Part shown: in pieces, positions 31,709 through 40,113 of the stretch | Position numbering within the stretch: the stretch's first letter is position 1 | Layout of the letters: every line of letters starts with the position of its first letter | From: Streptomyces hayashii | GTDB lineage: Bacteria; Actinomycetota; Actinomycetes; Streptomycetales; Streptomycetaceae | Direction of reading: 5' to 3' | Assembly (NCBI RefSeq): GCF_024539815.1 | Contig: NZ_JAHHIU010000104.1 | Coordinates: 1-59,948, forward strand | DNA length: 59,948 bases | Notes under the pieces: model-generated | The model's database searches: none | The model's input: only the letters and a program-made list of their open reading frames with translations | What the model was told of the DNA's origin: nothing | Position numbers and translations under genes: made by a program

Positions 31709-31990
31709 ATGCCGCGCAGTCTCAAGAAGGGGCCCTTCGTCGACGGACACCTCGTAAAGAAGGTGGACGCCCAGAACGAAGCCGGTTCCAAGAACGTCAT
31801 CAAGACCTGGTCCCGTCGCTCGATGATCATTCCCAGCATGCTGGGCCACACGATCGCGGTGCACAACGGCAAGACCCACATTCCGGTGTTTGTCACCGAG
31901 TCGATGGTCGGCCACAAGCTCGGCGAGTTCTCGCCGACGCGCACCTTCCGGGGTCACGTCAAGGACGACCGGAAGTCGAAGCGCCGCTAA
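31709..31990 (+). CDS. rpsS: 30S ribosomal protein S19
   Basis: 93 residues, PRSLKKGPFVDGHL at the N-terminus and SPTRTFRGHVKDDRKSKRR at the C-terminus. S19 pairs with S13 in the 30S head. The gene lies between rplB and rplV in the universal order. Confidence 0.98.
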   Translation: MPRSLKKGPFVDGHLVKKVDAQNEAGSKNVIKTWSRRSMIIPSMLGHTIAVHNGKTHIPVFVTESMVGHKLGEFSPTRTFRGHVKDDRKSKRR

Positions 31991-32031
31991 CGCGGGGTGG
32001 AATGACCATGACAGACACTGGAAGGACAACC

Positions 32032-32379
32032 ATGGAAGCCAGGGCCCAGGCGCGGTACATCCGCGTCACGCCCATGAAGGCCCGCCGGGTGGTGGACCTT
32101 ATCCGTGGCATGGACGCCACGGAGGCTCAGGCGGTCCTGCGTTTCGCCCCGCAGGCCGCGAGCGTGCCGGTCGGCAAGGTGCTTGACAGCGCCATCGCCA
32201 ACGCCGCGCACAACTACGACCACACCGACGCCGACAGCCTCTTCATCTCCGAGGCCTACGTCGACGAGGGTCCGACCCTGAAGCGTTTCCGTCCGCGGGC
32301 CCAGGGCCGCGCGTACCGGATCCGCAAGCGGACCAGCCACATCACCGTGGTCCTCAGCAGCAAGGAAGGATCCCGGTAA
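32032..32379 (+). CDS. rplV: 50S ribosomal protein L22
   Basis: 115 residues from ATG 32032, chosen over ATG 32002 because GGAAGGA (32020-32026) is correctly spaced and the product then begins MEARAQARYIRVTPMKA. The beta-hairpin that lines the tunnel and affects macrolide binding includes GPTLKRFRPRAQGRAYRI. The stop overlaps the rpsC start by one base (TAATG). Confidence 0.95.
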   Translation: MEARAQARYIRVTPMKARRVVDLIRGMDATEAQAVLRFAPQAASVPVGKVLDSAIANAAHNYDHTDADSLFISEAYVDEGPTLKRFRPRAQGRAYRIRKRTSHITVVLSSKEGSR

Positions 32380-33212
32380 TGGGCCAGAAGGTTAACCCGC
32401 ATGGGTTCCGGCTCGGCATCACCACGGACTTCAAGTCCCGCTGGTACGCCGACAAGTCGTACAAGGAATACGTCGGAGAAGACGTCGCCATCCGTCGGAT
32501 GATGACGTCCGGCATGGAGCGCGCCGGCATCTCGAAGGTGGAGATCGAGCGCACCCGTGACCGGGTCCGCGTCGACATCCACACCGCGCGTCCGGGCATC
32601 GTCATCGGCCGCCGCGGCGCCGAGGCCGACCGTATCCGCGGCGACCTGGAGAAGCTGACCAAGAAGCAGGTCCAGCTCAACATCCTTGAGGTCAAGAACC
32701 CCGAGGTCGACGCTCAGCTGGTGGCCCAGGCCGTCGCCGAGCAGCTCTCCTCCCGCGTCTCCTTCCGTCGCGCCATGCGTAAGAGCATGCAGTCGGCGAT
32801 GAAGGCGGGCGCCAAGGGCATCAAGATCCAGTGCGGTGGTCGCCTCGGCGGCGCCGAGATGTCCCGCTCGGAGTTCTACCGCGAGGGCCGCGTGCCCCTG
32901 CACACGCTCCGCGCGAACGTGGACTACGGCTTCTTCGAGGCCAAGACGACCTTCGGCCGCATCGGCGTGAAGGTCTGGATCTACAAGGGCGACGTCAAGA
33001 ACATCGCCGAGGTCCGCGCCGAGAACGCCGCTGCCCGCGCCGGCAACCGTCCGGCCCGTGGCGGCGCTGACCGCCCGGCCGGCCGTGGTGGCCGTGGTGG
33101 CGAGCGTGGCGGTCGCGGTCGTAAGCCGCAGCAGGCTCCCGCTGCCGAGGCCCCCAAGGCCGAGGCTCCGGCGGCTGCCGCTCCGGCTGAGAGCACCGGA
33201 ACGGAGGCCTGA
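32379..33212 (+). CDS. rpsC: 30S ribosomal protein S3
   Basis: 277 residues, longer than the roughly 233 of E. coli. KH domain (GIVIGRRGAEADRIRG) and the C-terminal domain VPLHTLRANVDYGFFEAKTT are standard. An additional tail of about 60 residues is rich in RGG-like repeats (GRGGRGGERGGRGR), then Ala/Pro/Glu. S3 forms the mRNA entry site. Such tails occur in other streptomycetes and may bind RNA nonspecifically. Confidence 0.97.
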   Translation: MGQKVNPHGFRLGITTDFKSRWYADKSYKEYVGEDVAIRRMMTSGMERAGISKVEIERTRDRVRVDIHTARPGIVIGRRGAEADRIRGDLEKLTKKQVQLNILEVKNPEVDAQLVAQAVAEQLSSRVSFRRAMRKSMQSAMKAGAKGIKIQCGGRLGGAEMSRSEFYREGRVPLHTLRANVDYGFFEAKTTFGRIGVKVWIYKGDVKNIAEVRAENAAARAGNRPARGGADRPAGRGGRGGERGGRGRKPQQAPAAEAPKAEAPAAAAPAESTGTEA

Positions 33213-33217
33213 CCGAA

Positions 33218-33637
33218 ATGCTGATCCCCCGTAGGGTCAAGCACCGCAAGCAGCACCACCCGAAGCGCCGTGGTCAGGCCAAGGGCGGTACGGCGGTCTC
33301 GTTCGGCGAGTACGGCATTCAGGCCCTCACGCCGGCGTACGTGACCAACCGCCAGATCGAGGCGGCCCGTATCGCCATGACCCGCCACATCAAGCGTGGC
33401 GGCAAGGTCTGGATCAACATCTACCCGGACCGCCCGCTCACGAAGAAGCCTGCCGAGACCCGCATGGGTTCCGGTAAGGGTTCTCCCGAGTGGTGGATCG
33501 CGAACGTGCACCCGGGACGGGTCATGTTCGAGCTGTCCTACCCCAACGAGAAGATCGCCCGTGAGGCCCTCACTCGCGCAGCCCACAAGCTGCCGATGAA
33601 GTGCCGGATCGTCAAGCGCGAGGCAGGTGAAGCGTGA
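33218..33637 (+). CDS. rplP: 50S ribosomal protein L16
   Basis: 139 residues, LIPRRVKHRKQHHPKR at the N-terminus, with the GSGKGSPEWWIANVHPG loop near the A site and P site. Its stop TGA (33635-33637) overlaps rpmC ATG by one base. Confidence 0.98.
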   Translation: MLIPRRVKHRKQHHPKRRGQAKGGTAVSFGEYGIQALTPAYVTNRQIEAARIAMTRHIKRGGKVWINIYPDRPLTKKPAETRMGSGKGSPEWWIANVHPGRVMFELSYPNEKIAREALTRAAHKLPMKCRIVKREAGEA

Positions 33638-33861
33638 TGTCGGCCGGTACCAAGGCGTCCGAGCTGCGCGAACTGGGTGACGAGGAGCTTCTGGCGAAGC
33701 TCCGCGAAGCCAAGGAAGAGCTGTTCAACCTCCGCTTCCAGGCGGCGACGGGTCAGCTCGAAAACCACGGTCGGCTCAAGGCCGTCCGCAAGGACATCGC
33801 GCGGATCTACACCCTGATGCGTGAGCGCGAGCTGGGCATCGAGACGGTGGAGAGCGCCTGA
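33637..33861 (+). CDS. rpmC: 50S ribosomal protein L29
   Basis: 74 residues from ATG 33637 (GTG 33634 is an in-frame alternative one codon earlier). Two helices: ELRELGDEELLAKLREAKEE and GRLKAVRKDIARIYTLMRER. L29 sits by L23 at the exit tunnel. It overlaps rpsQ by one base (TGATG). Confidence 0.95.
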   Translation: MSAGTKASELRELGDEELLAKLREAKEELFNLRFQAATGQLENHGRLKAVRKDIARIYTLMRERELGIETVESA

Positions 33862-34151
33862 TGAGCGAGAGCAACGTGACCGAGAACACCACGACCGAGG
33901 CCCGCGGCTTCCGTAAGACCCGTGAGGGTCTGGTCGTCAGCGACAAGATGGACAAGACCGTCGTCGTCGCCGTCGAGGACCGTGTGAAGCACGCGCTGTA
34001 CGGCAAGGTCATCCGCCGTACGAACAAGCTCAAGGCTCACGACGAGCAGAACGCCGCCGGCGTCGGCGACCGTGTCCTCCTCGCGGAGACCCGGCCGCTG
34101 TCCGCCACGAAGCGGTGGCGCGTCGTCGAGATCCTTGAGAAGGCCAAGTAA
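33861..34151 (+). CDS. rpsQ: 30S ribosomal protein S17
   Basis: 96 residues with the OB-fold signature KTREGLVVSDKMDKTVVVAV and a short N-terminal extension. This is the last gene of the classical S10 operon. The following 97 nt form two hairpins before the spc genes. Confidence 0.97.
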   Translation: MSESNVTENTTTEARGFRKTREGLVVSDKMDKTVVVAVEDRVKHALYGKVIRRTNKLKAHDEQNAAGVGDRVLLAETRPLSATKRWRVVEILEKAK

Positions 34152-34155
34152 TCCT

Positions 34156-34221
34156 CCTGCGGGCAAACTCGCAGGACAGTTCCGCCAGGCTCCGGGAGCC
34201 GCTCGCTGAGCGGCTCCCGGG
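34156..34221 (+). terminator. Two hairpins at the S10/spc operon boundary
   Basis: TCCTGCG/CGCAGGA (34156-34162/34171-34177) and a 12-bp perfect stem CCGGGAGCCGCT/AGCGGCTCCCGG (34193-34204/34210-34221). There is no T-run. They mark the point where E. coli separates its S10 and spc operons and may act as a partial terminator or processing site. Confidence 0.65.
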
Positions 34222-34248
34222 GAACCGGCAGACAAACAGGAGATAGAC

Positions 34249-34617
34249 GTGATCCAGCAGGAGTCGCGACTGCGTGTCGCCGACAACACTGGTGCGAAGG
34301 AAATCCTTTGCATCCGTGTGCTCGGTGGCTCCGGTCGCCGCTACGCGGGCATCGGTGACGTCATCGTCGCCACCGTCAAGGACGCGATCCCCGGTGGCAA
34401 CGTGAAGAAGGGTGACGTCGTCAAGGCGGTCATCGTTCGCACCGTCAAGGAGCGCCGCCGTCCGGACGGCTCGTACATCCGCTTCGACGAGAACGCCGCC
34501 GTCATTCTGAAGAACGACGGCGACCCTCGCGGCACCCGCATCTTCGGCCCGGTCGGGCGCGAGCTGCGCGAGAAGAAGTTCATGAAGATCATCTCGCTGG
34601 CTCCGGAGGTGCTGTAA
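34249..34617 (+). CDS. rplN: 50S ribosomal protein L14
   Basis: 122 residues from GTG 34249, preceded by AGGAG. IQQESRLRVADNTGAKEILC at the N-terminus is diagnostic. L14 bridges to 16S rRNA and contacts RsfS. It is the first gene of the spc-type cluster here. Confidence 0.98.
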   Translation: MIQQESRLRVADNTGAKEILCIRVLGGSGRRYAGIGDVIVATVKDAIPGGNVKKGDVVKAVIVRTVKERRRPDGSYIRFDENAAVILKNDGDPRGTRIFGPVGRELREKKFMKIISLAPEVL

Positions 34618-34619
34618 GC

Positions 34620-34943
34620 ATGAAGATCAAGAAGGGCGACCTGGTCCAGGTCATCACCGGTAAGGACAAGGGCAAGCAGGGCAAGGTCATCGCGGCCTTC
34701 CCCCGTGAGGACCGCGTCCTGGTCGAGGGTGTCAACCGGGTCAAGAAGCACACGAAGGCCGGTCCGACCGCCAAGGGCTCGCAGGCCGGCGGCATCGTGA
34801 CCACCGAGGCCCCGATCCACGTGTCCAACGTTCAGCTGGTCGTGGAGAAGGACGGCAACAAGGTCGTCACGCGCGTCGGTTACCGCTTCGACGACGAGGG
34901 CAACAAGATCCGCGTTGCCAAGCGGACGGGTGAGGACATCTGA
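34620..34943 (+). CDS. rplX: 50S ribosomal protein L24
   Basis: 107 residues with the KOW motif KKGDLVQVITGKDKGKQGKV. An assembly initiator at the tunnel exit. Two nt after rplN, and overlapping rplE by one base (TGATG). Confidence 0.98.
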   Translation: MKIKKGDLVQVITGKDKGKQGKVIAAFPREDRVLVEGVNRVKKHTKAGPTAKGSQAGGIVTTEAPIHVSNVQLVVEKDGNKVVTRVGYRFDDEGNKIRVAKRTGEDI

Positions 34944-35500
34944 TGGCTACCACCACGACTCCGCGTCTGAAGACGAAGTACCGCGAGGAGATCGCGGGCA
35001 AGCTGCGTGAGGAGTTCTCCTACGAGAACGTCATGCAGATCCCCGGCCTCGTCAAGATCGTGGTCAACATGGGTGTGGGCGACGCCGCCCGCGACTCCAA
35101 GCTGATCGAGGGCGCCATCCGCGACCTCACCACGATCACCGGTCAGAAGCCGGCCGTCACCAAGGCCCGCAAGTCCATCGCGCAGTTCAAGCTGCGCGAG
35201 GGTCAGCCGATCGGCGCCCACGTCACGCTTCGTGGCGACCGCATGTGGGAGTTCCTGGACCGCACCCTGTCGCTCGCGCTCCCGCGCATCCGCGACTTCC
35301 GTGGTCTGTCCCCCAAGCAGTTCGACGGCCGTGGCAACTACACCTTCGGTCTCACGGAGCAGGTCATGTTCCACGAGATCGACCAGGACAAGATCGACCG
35401 TGTCCGGGGTATGGACATCACCGTGGTCACCACGGCGACCAACGACGCTGAGGGCCGCGCGCTCCTTCGTCACCTCGGCTTCCCCTTCAAGGAGGCGTGA
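34943..35500 (+). CDS. rplE: 50S ribosomal protein L5
   Basis: 185 residues. VMQIPGLVKIVVNMGVGDA, KPAVTKARKSIAQFKLREG and GNYTFGLTEQVMFHEID are conserved. L5 binds 5S rRNA in the central protuberance. The S14 gene starts 6 nt after its stop codon. Confidence 0.98.
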   Translation: MATTTTPRLKTKYREEIAGKLREEFSYENVMQIPGLVKIVVNMGVGDAARDSKLIEGAIRDLTTITGQKPAVTKARKSIAQFKLREGQPIGAHVTLRGDRMWEFLDRTLSLALPRIRDFRGLSPKQFDGRGNYTFGLTEQVMFHEIDQDKIDRVRGMDITVVTTATNDAEGRALLRHLGFPFKEA

Positions 35501-35505
35501 GCGAG

Positions 35506-35691
35506 ATGGCGAAGAAGGCTCTGATCGCGAAGGCTGCTCGCAAGCCCAAGTTCGCTGTGCGCGCTTACAACCGCTGCCAGCGCTGCGGTCGTCCGCACTC
35601 CGTGTACCGCAAGTTCGGCCTCTGCCGTGTGTGCCTTCGTGAGATGGCTCACCGCGGCGAGCTGCCGGGCGTGACCAAGAGCTCCTGGTAA
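35506..35691 (+). CDS. rpsZ: 30S ribosomal protein S14, zinc-binding type Z
   Basis: 61 residues from ATG 35506; the GTG at 35497 would overlap rplE and has poor spacing from GGAGG (35491-35495). CQRCG and CRVC form the four-cysteine zinc site, so this is the short zinc form (also called rpsN). Streptomycetes often also have a zinc-free S14 elsewhere, used under zinc limitation; none is in this window. Confidence 0.96.
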   Translation: MAKKALIAKAARKPKFAVRAYNRCQRCGRPHSVYRKFGLCRVCLREMAHRGELPGVTKSSW

Positions 35692-35900
35692 ACCCCTAAA
35701 CAAGGGTTCCAGAGGCTCTCGGTAAGCAATGGGCGTGTCAGGTGCCCGTCCTTCCATGCCGTAGGCTGGGAGGGTTGGGCGCCTGACGCCCGTACGACTT
35801 ACTACGCCGTAGGTCCACCGCGCCGCACCCGTCCCGTCTCGGATCGGGGAGAGGGATGGCGCACCAGGAAACCCCGGCGAGAGAGGCCACAGGCCAATTC
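35692..35900 (+). promoter_or_regulatory. 209-nt gap inside the spc operon, possible internal promoter
   Basis: It begins with a small hairpin AACCC/GGGTT (35691-35695/35704-35708), has TAGGCT (35762-35767) as a possible -10 without a clear -35, then GGGCG-CCTGA-CGCCC (35777-35791). No gene is seen. It may allow separate control of rpsH onward. Confidence 0.35.
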
Positions 35901-36299
35901 ATGACCATGACTGATCCGATCGCAGACATGCTTACGCGTCTGCGGAACGCGAACTCGGCGTACCACGACTCCGTGACGATGCCGGCATCGAAGATCAAGT
36001 CTCACATCGCGGAGATCCTCCAGCAGGAGGGCTTCATCACGGGCTGGAAGGTCGAGGACGCCGAGGTCGGCAAGAGCCTCGTTCTTGAGCTGAAGTTCGG
36101 GCCGAACCGTGAGCGCTCCATCGCGGGCATCAAGCGGATCTCCAAGCCCGGTCTCCGGGTTTACGCGAAGTCCACCTCCCTGCCCAAGGTGCTCGGTGGC
36201 CTCGGCGTGGCGATCATCTCCACGTCGCACGGTCTCCTCACCGACAAGCAGGCCGGCAAGAAGGGCGTAGGCGGAGAAGTTCTCGCCTACGTCTGGTAG
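35901..36299 (+). CDS. rpsH: 30S ribosomal protein S8
   Basis: 132 residues from ATG 35901, giving the usual MTMTDPIADMLTRLRNAN start. The frame is open to 35856, but the extra residues are not S8-like. S8 binds helix 21 of 16S rRNA and in E. coli represses the spc operon. The C-terminal STSHGLLTDKQA is conserved. Confidence 0.95.
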   Translation: MTMTDPIADMLTRLRNANSAYHDSVTMPASKIKSHIAEILQQEGFITGWKVEDAEVGKSLVLELKFGPNRERSIAGIKRISKPGLRVYAKSTSLPKVLGGLGVAIISTSHGLLTDKQAGKKGVGGEVLAYVW

Positions 36300-36323
36300 C
36301 GGAAGGGAACGGAGGAAACAGCT

Positions 36324-36863
36324 ATGTCGCGCATTGGCAAGCTCCCTATCACGGTTCCCGCCGGCGTGGACGTCACCATCGACGGCCAGACGGTTTCGGT
36401 CAAGGGCCCCAAGGGTTCGCTGACCCACACCGTCGTTTCGCCGATCGAGATCGCCAAGGCTGAGGACGGCGTCCTGAACGTCACTCGCCCCAACGACGAG
36501 CGTCAGAGCAAGGCCCTGCACGGCCTGTCCCGCACGCTGGTGGCGAACATGATCACCGGCGTGACCGAGGGTTACGTGAAGAAGCTCGAAATCAGTGGTG
36601 TCGGTTACCGCGTGACCGCGAAGGGCTCGAACCTTGAGTTCGCGCTCGGTTACAGCCACCCGATCACCGTCGAGGCGCCCGAGGGAATCACCTTCAAGGT
36701 GGAGACCCCGACCCGCTTCCAGGTCGAGGGCATCGACAAGCAGAAGGTCGGCGAGGTTGCGGCCAACATCCGCAAGCTGCGCAAGCCCGACCCGTACAAG
36801 GCCAAGGGTGTCAAGTACGAGGGCGAAGTCATCCGCCGCAAGGTCGGAAAGGCGGGTAAGTAA
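36324..36863 (+). CDS. rplF: 50S ribosomal protein L6
   Basis: 179 residues, two related domains, with the C-terminal PDPYKAKGVKYEGEVIRRKV signature. It sits near the GTPase centre. GGAGGAAACAGCT precedes ATG 36324. Confidence 0.98.
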   Translation: MSRIGKLPITVPAGVDVTIDGQTVSVKGPKGSLTHTVVSPIEIAKAEDGVLNVTRPNDERQSKALHGLSRTLVANMITGVTEGYVKKLEISGVGYRVTAKGSNLEFALGYSHPITVEAPEGITFKVETPTRFQVEGIDKQKVGEVAANIRKLRKPDPYKAKGVKYEGEVIRRKVGKAGK

Positions 36864-36866
36864 GCC

Positions 36867-37250
36867 ATGGCATACGGACAGAAGATCCTCAAGGGCGACG
36901 CTTACAAGCGTGCCGCGATCAAGCGTCGCCACATCCGGATCCGTAAGCACATCTCGGGTACGGCGGAGCGTCCGCGCCTGGTCGTGACGCGTTCCAACCG
37001 CCACATCGTGGCTCAGGTCATCGACGACATCAAGGGTCACACCCTGGCGTCGGCGTCGACCCTGGACACCACGATCCGCGGTGGTGAGGCCGACAAGTCC
37101 TCGCAGGCCAAGCAGGTCGGCGCCCTGGTCGCCGAGCGCGCCAAGGCCGCCGGTGTCGAGGCTGTCGTGTTCGACCGTGGTGGTAACCAGTACGCCGGGC
37201 GCATCGCCGCCCTGGCGGACGCCGCCCGCGAAGCCGGACTCAAGTTCTGA
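36867..37250 (+). CDS. rplR: 50S ribosomal protein L18
   Basis: 127 residues. RPRLVVTRSNRHIVAQVIDD and the C-terminal FDRGGNQYAGRIAALADAAR are diagnostic. L18 binds 5S rRNA with L5. Three nt after rplF, it precedes rpsE by 41 nt. Confidence 0.98.
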   Translation: MAYGQKILKGDAYKRAAIKRRHIRIRKHISGTAERPRLVVTRSNRHIVAQVIDDIKGHTLASASTLDTTIRGGEADKSSQAKQVGALVAERAKAAGVEAVVFDRGGNQYAGRIAALADAAREAGLKF

Positions 37251-37291
37251 GTCGGTTCCGTAGCTAGCGGAAACAGAGAGAGGTAATTCCA

Positions 37292-37900
37292 ATGGCTGGA
37301 CCCCAGCGCCGCGGTGGCGGTGCCGGTGGCGGCGAGCGGCGGGACCGGAAGGGCCGTGACGGCGGCGCTGCTGCCGCCGAGAAGACCGCGTACGTTGAGC
37401 GCGTCGTCGCGATCAACCGTGTCGCCAAGGTTGTGAAGGGTGGTCGTCGCTTCAGCTTCACCGCGCTGGTCGTGGTGGGCGACGGTGACGGCACCGTGGG
37501 TGTCGGATACGGCAAGGCCAAGGAGGTGCCGGCCGCCATCGCCAAGGGCGTTGAGGAGGCCAAGAAGCACTTCTTCAAGGTCCCGCGTATCCAGGGCACC
37601 ATCCCGCACCCGATCACGGGCGAGAAGGCCGCGGGCGTCGTCCTGCTCAAGCCTGCTTCCCCCGGTACCGGCGTCATCGCCGGTGGCCCGGTGCGTGCCG
37701 TGCTTGAGTGCGCCGGCGTTCACGACATCCTGTCGAAGTCGCTCGGTTCGTCGAACGCGATCAACATCGTGCACGCGACCGTGGAGGCCCTGAAGGGCCT
37801 GCAGCGTCCCGAGGAGATCGCGGCCCGCCGCGGTCTGCCCCTTGAGGACGTCGCCCCCGCGGCTCTGCTTCGTGCGCGTGCCGGGGCTGGTGCTGCGTAA
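37292..37900 (+). CDS. rpsE: 30S ribosomal protein S5
   Basis: 202 residues. A glycine/arginine-rich N-terminal extension (PQRRGGGAGGGERRDRKGRD) precedes the conserved ERVVAINRVAKVVKGGRRFSF. S5 shapes the mRNA entry channel, and mutations in this loop cause spectinomycin resistance; the visible region looks wild type. It overlaps rpmD by one base (TAATG). Confidence 0.97.
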   Translation: MAGPQRRGGGAGGGERRDRKGRDGGAAAAEKTAYVERVVAINRVAKVVKGGRRFSFTALVVVGDGDGTVGVGYGKAKEVPAAIAKGVEEAKKHFFKVPRIQGTIPHPITGEKAAGVVLLKPASPGTGVIAGGPVRAVLECAGVHDILSKSLGSSNAINIVHATVEALKGLQRPEEIAARRGLPLEDVAPAALLRARAGAGAA

Positions 37901-38082
37901 TGGCACAGCTCAGGATCACGCAGACGAAGTCGTACATCGGCAGCAAGCAGAACCACCGTGACACCCTGCGTTCGCTCGGGCTCAAGCGCCTGAACGACGT
38001 GGTCGTCAAGGAGGACCGCCCCGAGTTCCGCGGAATGGTGCACACCGTCCGCCACCTCGTGACGGTCGAGGAGGTCGACTGA
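37900..38082 (+). CDS. rpmD: 50S ribosomal protein L30
   Basis: 60 residues: AQLRITQTKSYIGSKQNHRD, LRSLGLKRLNDVVV and a C-terminal RHLVTVEEVD. It is present in the usual rpsE-rpmD-rplO order and starts on the last base of rpsE's stop. Confidence 0.97.
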   Translation: MAQLRITQTKSYIGSKQNHRDTLRSLGLKRLNDVVVKEDRPEFRGMVHTVRHLVTVEEVD

Positions 38083-38084
38083 TC

Positions 38085-38540
38085 ATGGCGGAGAACAACC
38101 CGCTCAAGATCCACAACCTCCGTCCCGCCCCGGGCGCCAAGACCGCGAAGACCCGTGTGGGTCGCGGTGAGGCGTCGAAGGGTAAGACGGCCGGTCGTGG
38201 TACCAAGGGCACGAAGGCCCGTTACCAGGTTCCGGAGCGCTTCGAGGGTGGGCAGATGCCCCTCCACATGCGTCTCCCGAAGCTCAAGGGCTTCCGGAAC
38301 CCGTTCAAGACCGAGTTCCAGGTCGTGAACCTCGACAAGCTGGGCGCGCTGTACCCGGAGGGTGGCGAGGTCACCGTCGAGGGGCTCGTCGCCAAGGGCG
38401 CCGTTCGCAAGAACAGCCTCGTCAAGGTCCTCGGCCAGGGCGAGATCTCCGTGGCGCTGCAGGTGACGGTCGACGCCGTCTCCGGCTCCGCCAAGGAGAA
38501 GATCACCGCCGCCGGCGGTACCGTCACCGAGCTCATCTGA
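38085..38540 (+). CDS. rplO: 50S ribosomal protein L15
   Basis: 151 residues. KIHNLRPAPGAKTAKTRVGR at the N-terminus and the GFEGGQMPLHMRLPKLKGF-like segment are standard. It is the last ribosomal gene before a strong terminator, so secY is separated from spc here. Confidence 0.97.
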   Translation: MAENNPLKIHNLRPAPGAKTAKTRVGRGEASKGKTAGRGTKGTKARYQVPERFEGGQMPLHMRLPKLKGFRNPFKTEFQVVNLDKLGALYPEGGEVTVEGLVAKGAVRKNSLVKVLGQGEISVALQVTVDAVSGSAKEKITAAGGTVTELI

Positions 38541-38576
38541 ACATCTCAGGTGTCTCGATGACTTGAGCGATCCCGA

Positions 38577-38619
38577 CCGGGGATACCCCACAAATGGGGT
38601 ATCCCCGGTTGGTCGTTCC
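38577..38619 (+). terminator. Terminator between rplO and secY
   Basis: CCGGGGATACCCCA (38577-38590) pairs with TGGGGTATCCCCGG (38595-38608) around a CAAA loop, then TTGGTCGTTCCT. The 180 nt from there to secY hold no gene and must supply the secY promoter; I could not choose one with confidence. Confidence 0.88.
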
Positions 38620-38799
38620 TAGGGCAGGTGTGTCGCGGGTATGGTGACCAGCACTGCCCACTTTTCACAAGGTTCTCCCAAGGGGGCACCTTGAGCGGCA
38701 GTCGACCGTTACTCATGTCGTTGTCGTAAGTCGTTGTTTTTATTGGCCCCTCAAGACCGTCACCCTTGACGCAGATGCGCGGGGGTCGCAGGAGGCACC

Positions 38800-40113
38800 G
38801 TGCTCACCGCGTTCGCCCGGGCGTTCAGGACGCCCGACCTGCGCAAGAAGCTCCTCTTCACGCTCGGGATCATCGTGATCTACCGGGTCGGGACGCACAT
38901 CCCGATCCCCGGTGTCGACTACACGTCCGTTCAGCGGTGTGTGGACGAGGCGTCCGGCAACCAGGGCCTCTTCGGTCTGGTGAACATGTTCAGCGGCGGC
39001 GCGCTGCTGCAGATCACCATCTTCGCGCTGGGCATCATGCCGTACATCACGGCGAGCATCATCCTTCAGCTGCTCACCGTGGTCATCCCGCGCCTGGAAG
39101 CCCTGAAGAAGGAGGGCCAGGCCGGTACGGCGAAGATCACGCAGTACACCCGCTACCTGACCGTGGCGCTCGCCATCCTCCAGGGCACCGGCCTGGTGGC
39201 CACGGCCCGCAGCGGCGCCCTGTTCTCCGGTTGCTCGGTCGCGTCCAGCATCGTCCCTGACCAGGCGATCTTCACGACCATCACCATGGTCATCTGCATG
39301 ACCGCCGGCACGGCCATGGTCATGTGGCTCGGTGAGCTCATCACCGACCGCGGCATCGGCAACGGCATGTCGATCCTGATGTTCATCTCGATCGCCGCGA
39401 CGTTCCCCTCCGCGCTGTGGGCCATCAAGAAGCAGGGCACGCTGGCGGACGGCTGGATCGAGTTCGGCACCGTCATCCTGGTCGGCCTCGTCATGGTCGG
39501 TCTGGTGGTCTTCGTCGAGCAGGCCCAGCGCCGGATCCCCGTGCAGTACGCGAAGCGCATGATCGGCCGCCGGTCCTACGGCGGAACCTCGACGTACATC
39601 CCGCTGAAGGTGAACCAGGCCGGTGTGATCCCGGTCATCTTCGCCTCGTCGCTGCTCTACATCCCCGCCCTGGTCGCCCAGTTCTCCAGTGGACAGTCCA
39701 GCTGGAAGACCTGGATCGAGACCAACCTGACCAAGGGCGACCACCCGATCTACATCAGCATGTACTTCTTGCTGATCGTTTTCTTCGCGTTCTTCTACGT
39801 GGCGATCTCCTTCAACCCCGAGGAAGTCGCCGACAACATGAAGAAGTATGGTGGCTTCATCCCGGGCATCCGGGCTGGCCGACCGACCGCTGAGTACCTG
39901 TCGTACGTGCTCAACCGGATCACCTGGCCGGGTTCGCTGTATCTGGGTCTTATCGCTCTTGTACCGACGATGGCGTTGGTTGGCTTCGGGGCAAGCCAGA
40001 ACTTCCCGTTCGGTGGCACCAGCATCCTGATCATCGTGGGTGTCGGTCTCGAAACGGTGAAGCAGATCGAGAGCCAGCTCCAGCAGCGCAATTACGAAGG
40101 GTTCCTCCGCTGA
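38800..40113 (+). CDS. secY: Preprotein translocase subunit SecY
   Basis: 437 residues, about ten membrane helices, from GTG 38800 with AGGAGG upstream. The plug and lateral-gate region GIMPYITASIILQLL and the cytoplasmic loops RRSYGGTSTYIPLKVNQAGV and GGFIPGIRAGRPTAEYL are conserved. It forms the protein-conducting channel with SecE (3037). It overlaps adk by one base (TGATG), so secretion and nucleotide supply genes are co-expressed. Confidence 0.98.
   Translation: MLTAFARAFRTPDLRKKLLFTLGIIVIYRVGTHIPIPGVDYTSVQRCVDEASGNQGLFGLVNMFSGGALLQITIFALGIMPYITASIILQLLTVVIPRLEALKKEGQAGTAKITQYTRYLTVALAILQGTGLVATARSGALFSGCSVASSIVPDQAIFTTITMVICMTAGTAMVMWLGELITDRGIGNGMSILMFISIAATFPSALWAIKKQGTLADGWIEFGTVILVGLVMVGLVVFVEQAQRRIPVQYAKRMIGRRSYGGTSTYIPLKVNQAGVIPVIFASSLLYIPALVAQFSSGQSSWKTWIETNLTKGDHPIYISMYFLLIVFFAFFYVAISFNPEEVADNMKKYGGFIPGIRAGRPTAEYLSYVLNRITWPGSLYLGLIALVPTMALVGFGASQNFPFGGTSILIIVGVGLETVKQIESQLQQRNYEGFLR

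Noticed and set aside
38620..38799. A defined secY promoter
   Set aside because: Several partial boxes (TTGAGC 38691-38696, TTGTCG 38721-38726, TATGGT near 38640) exist, but none has both elements at good spacing.
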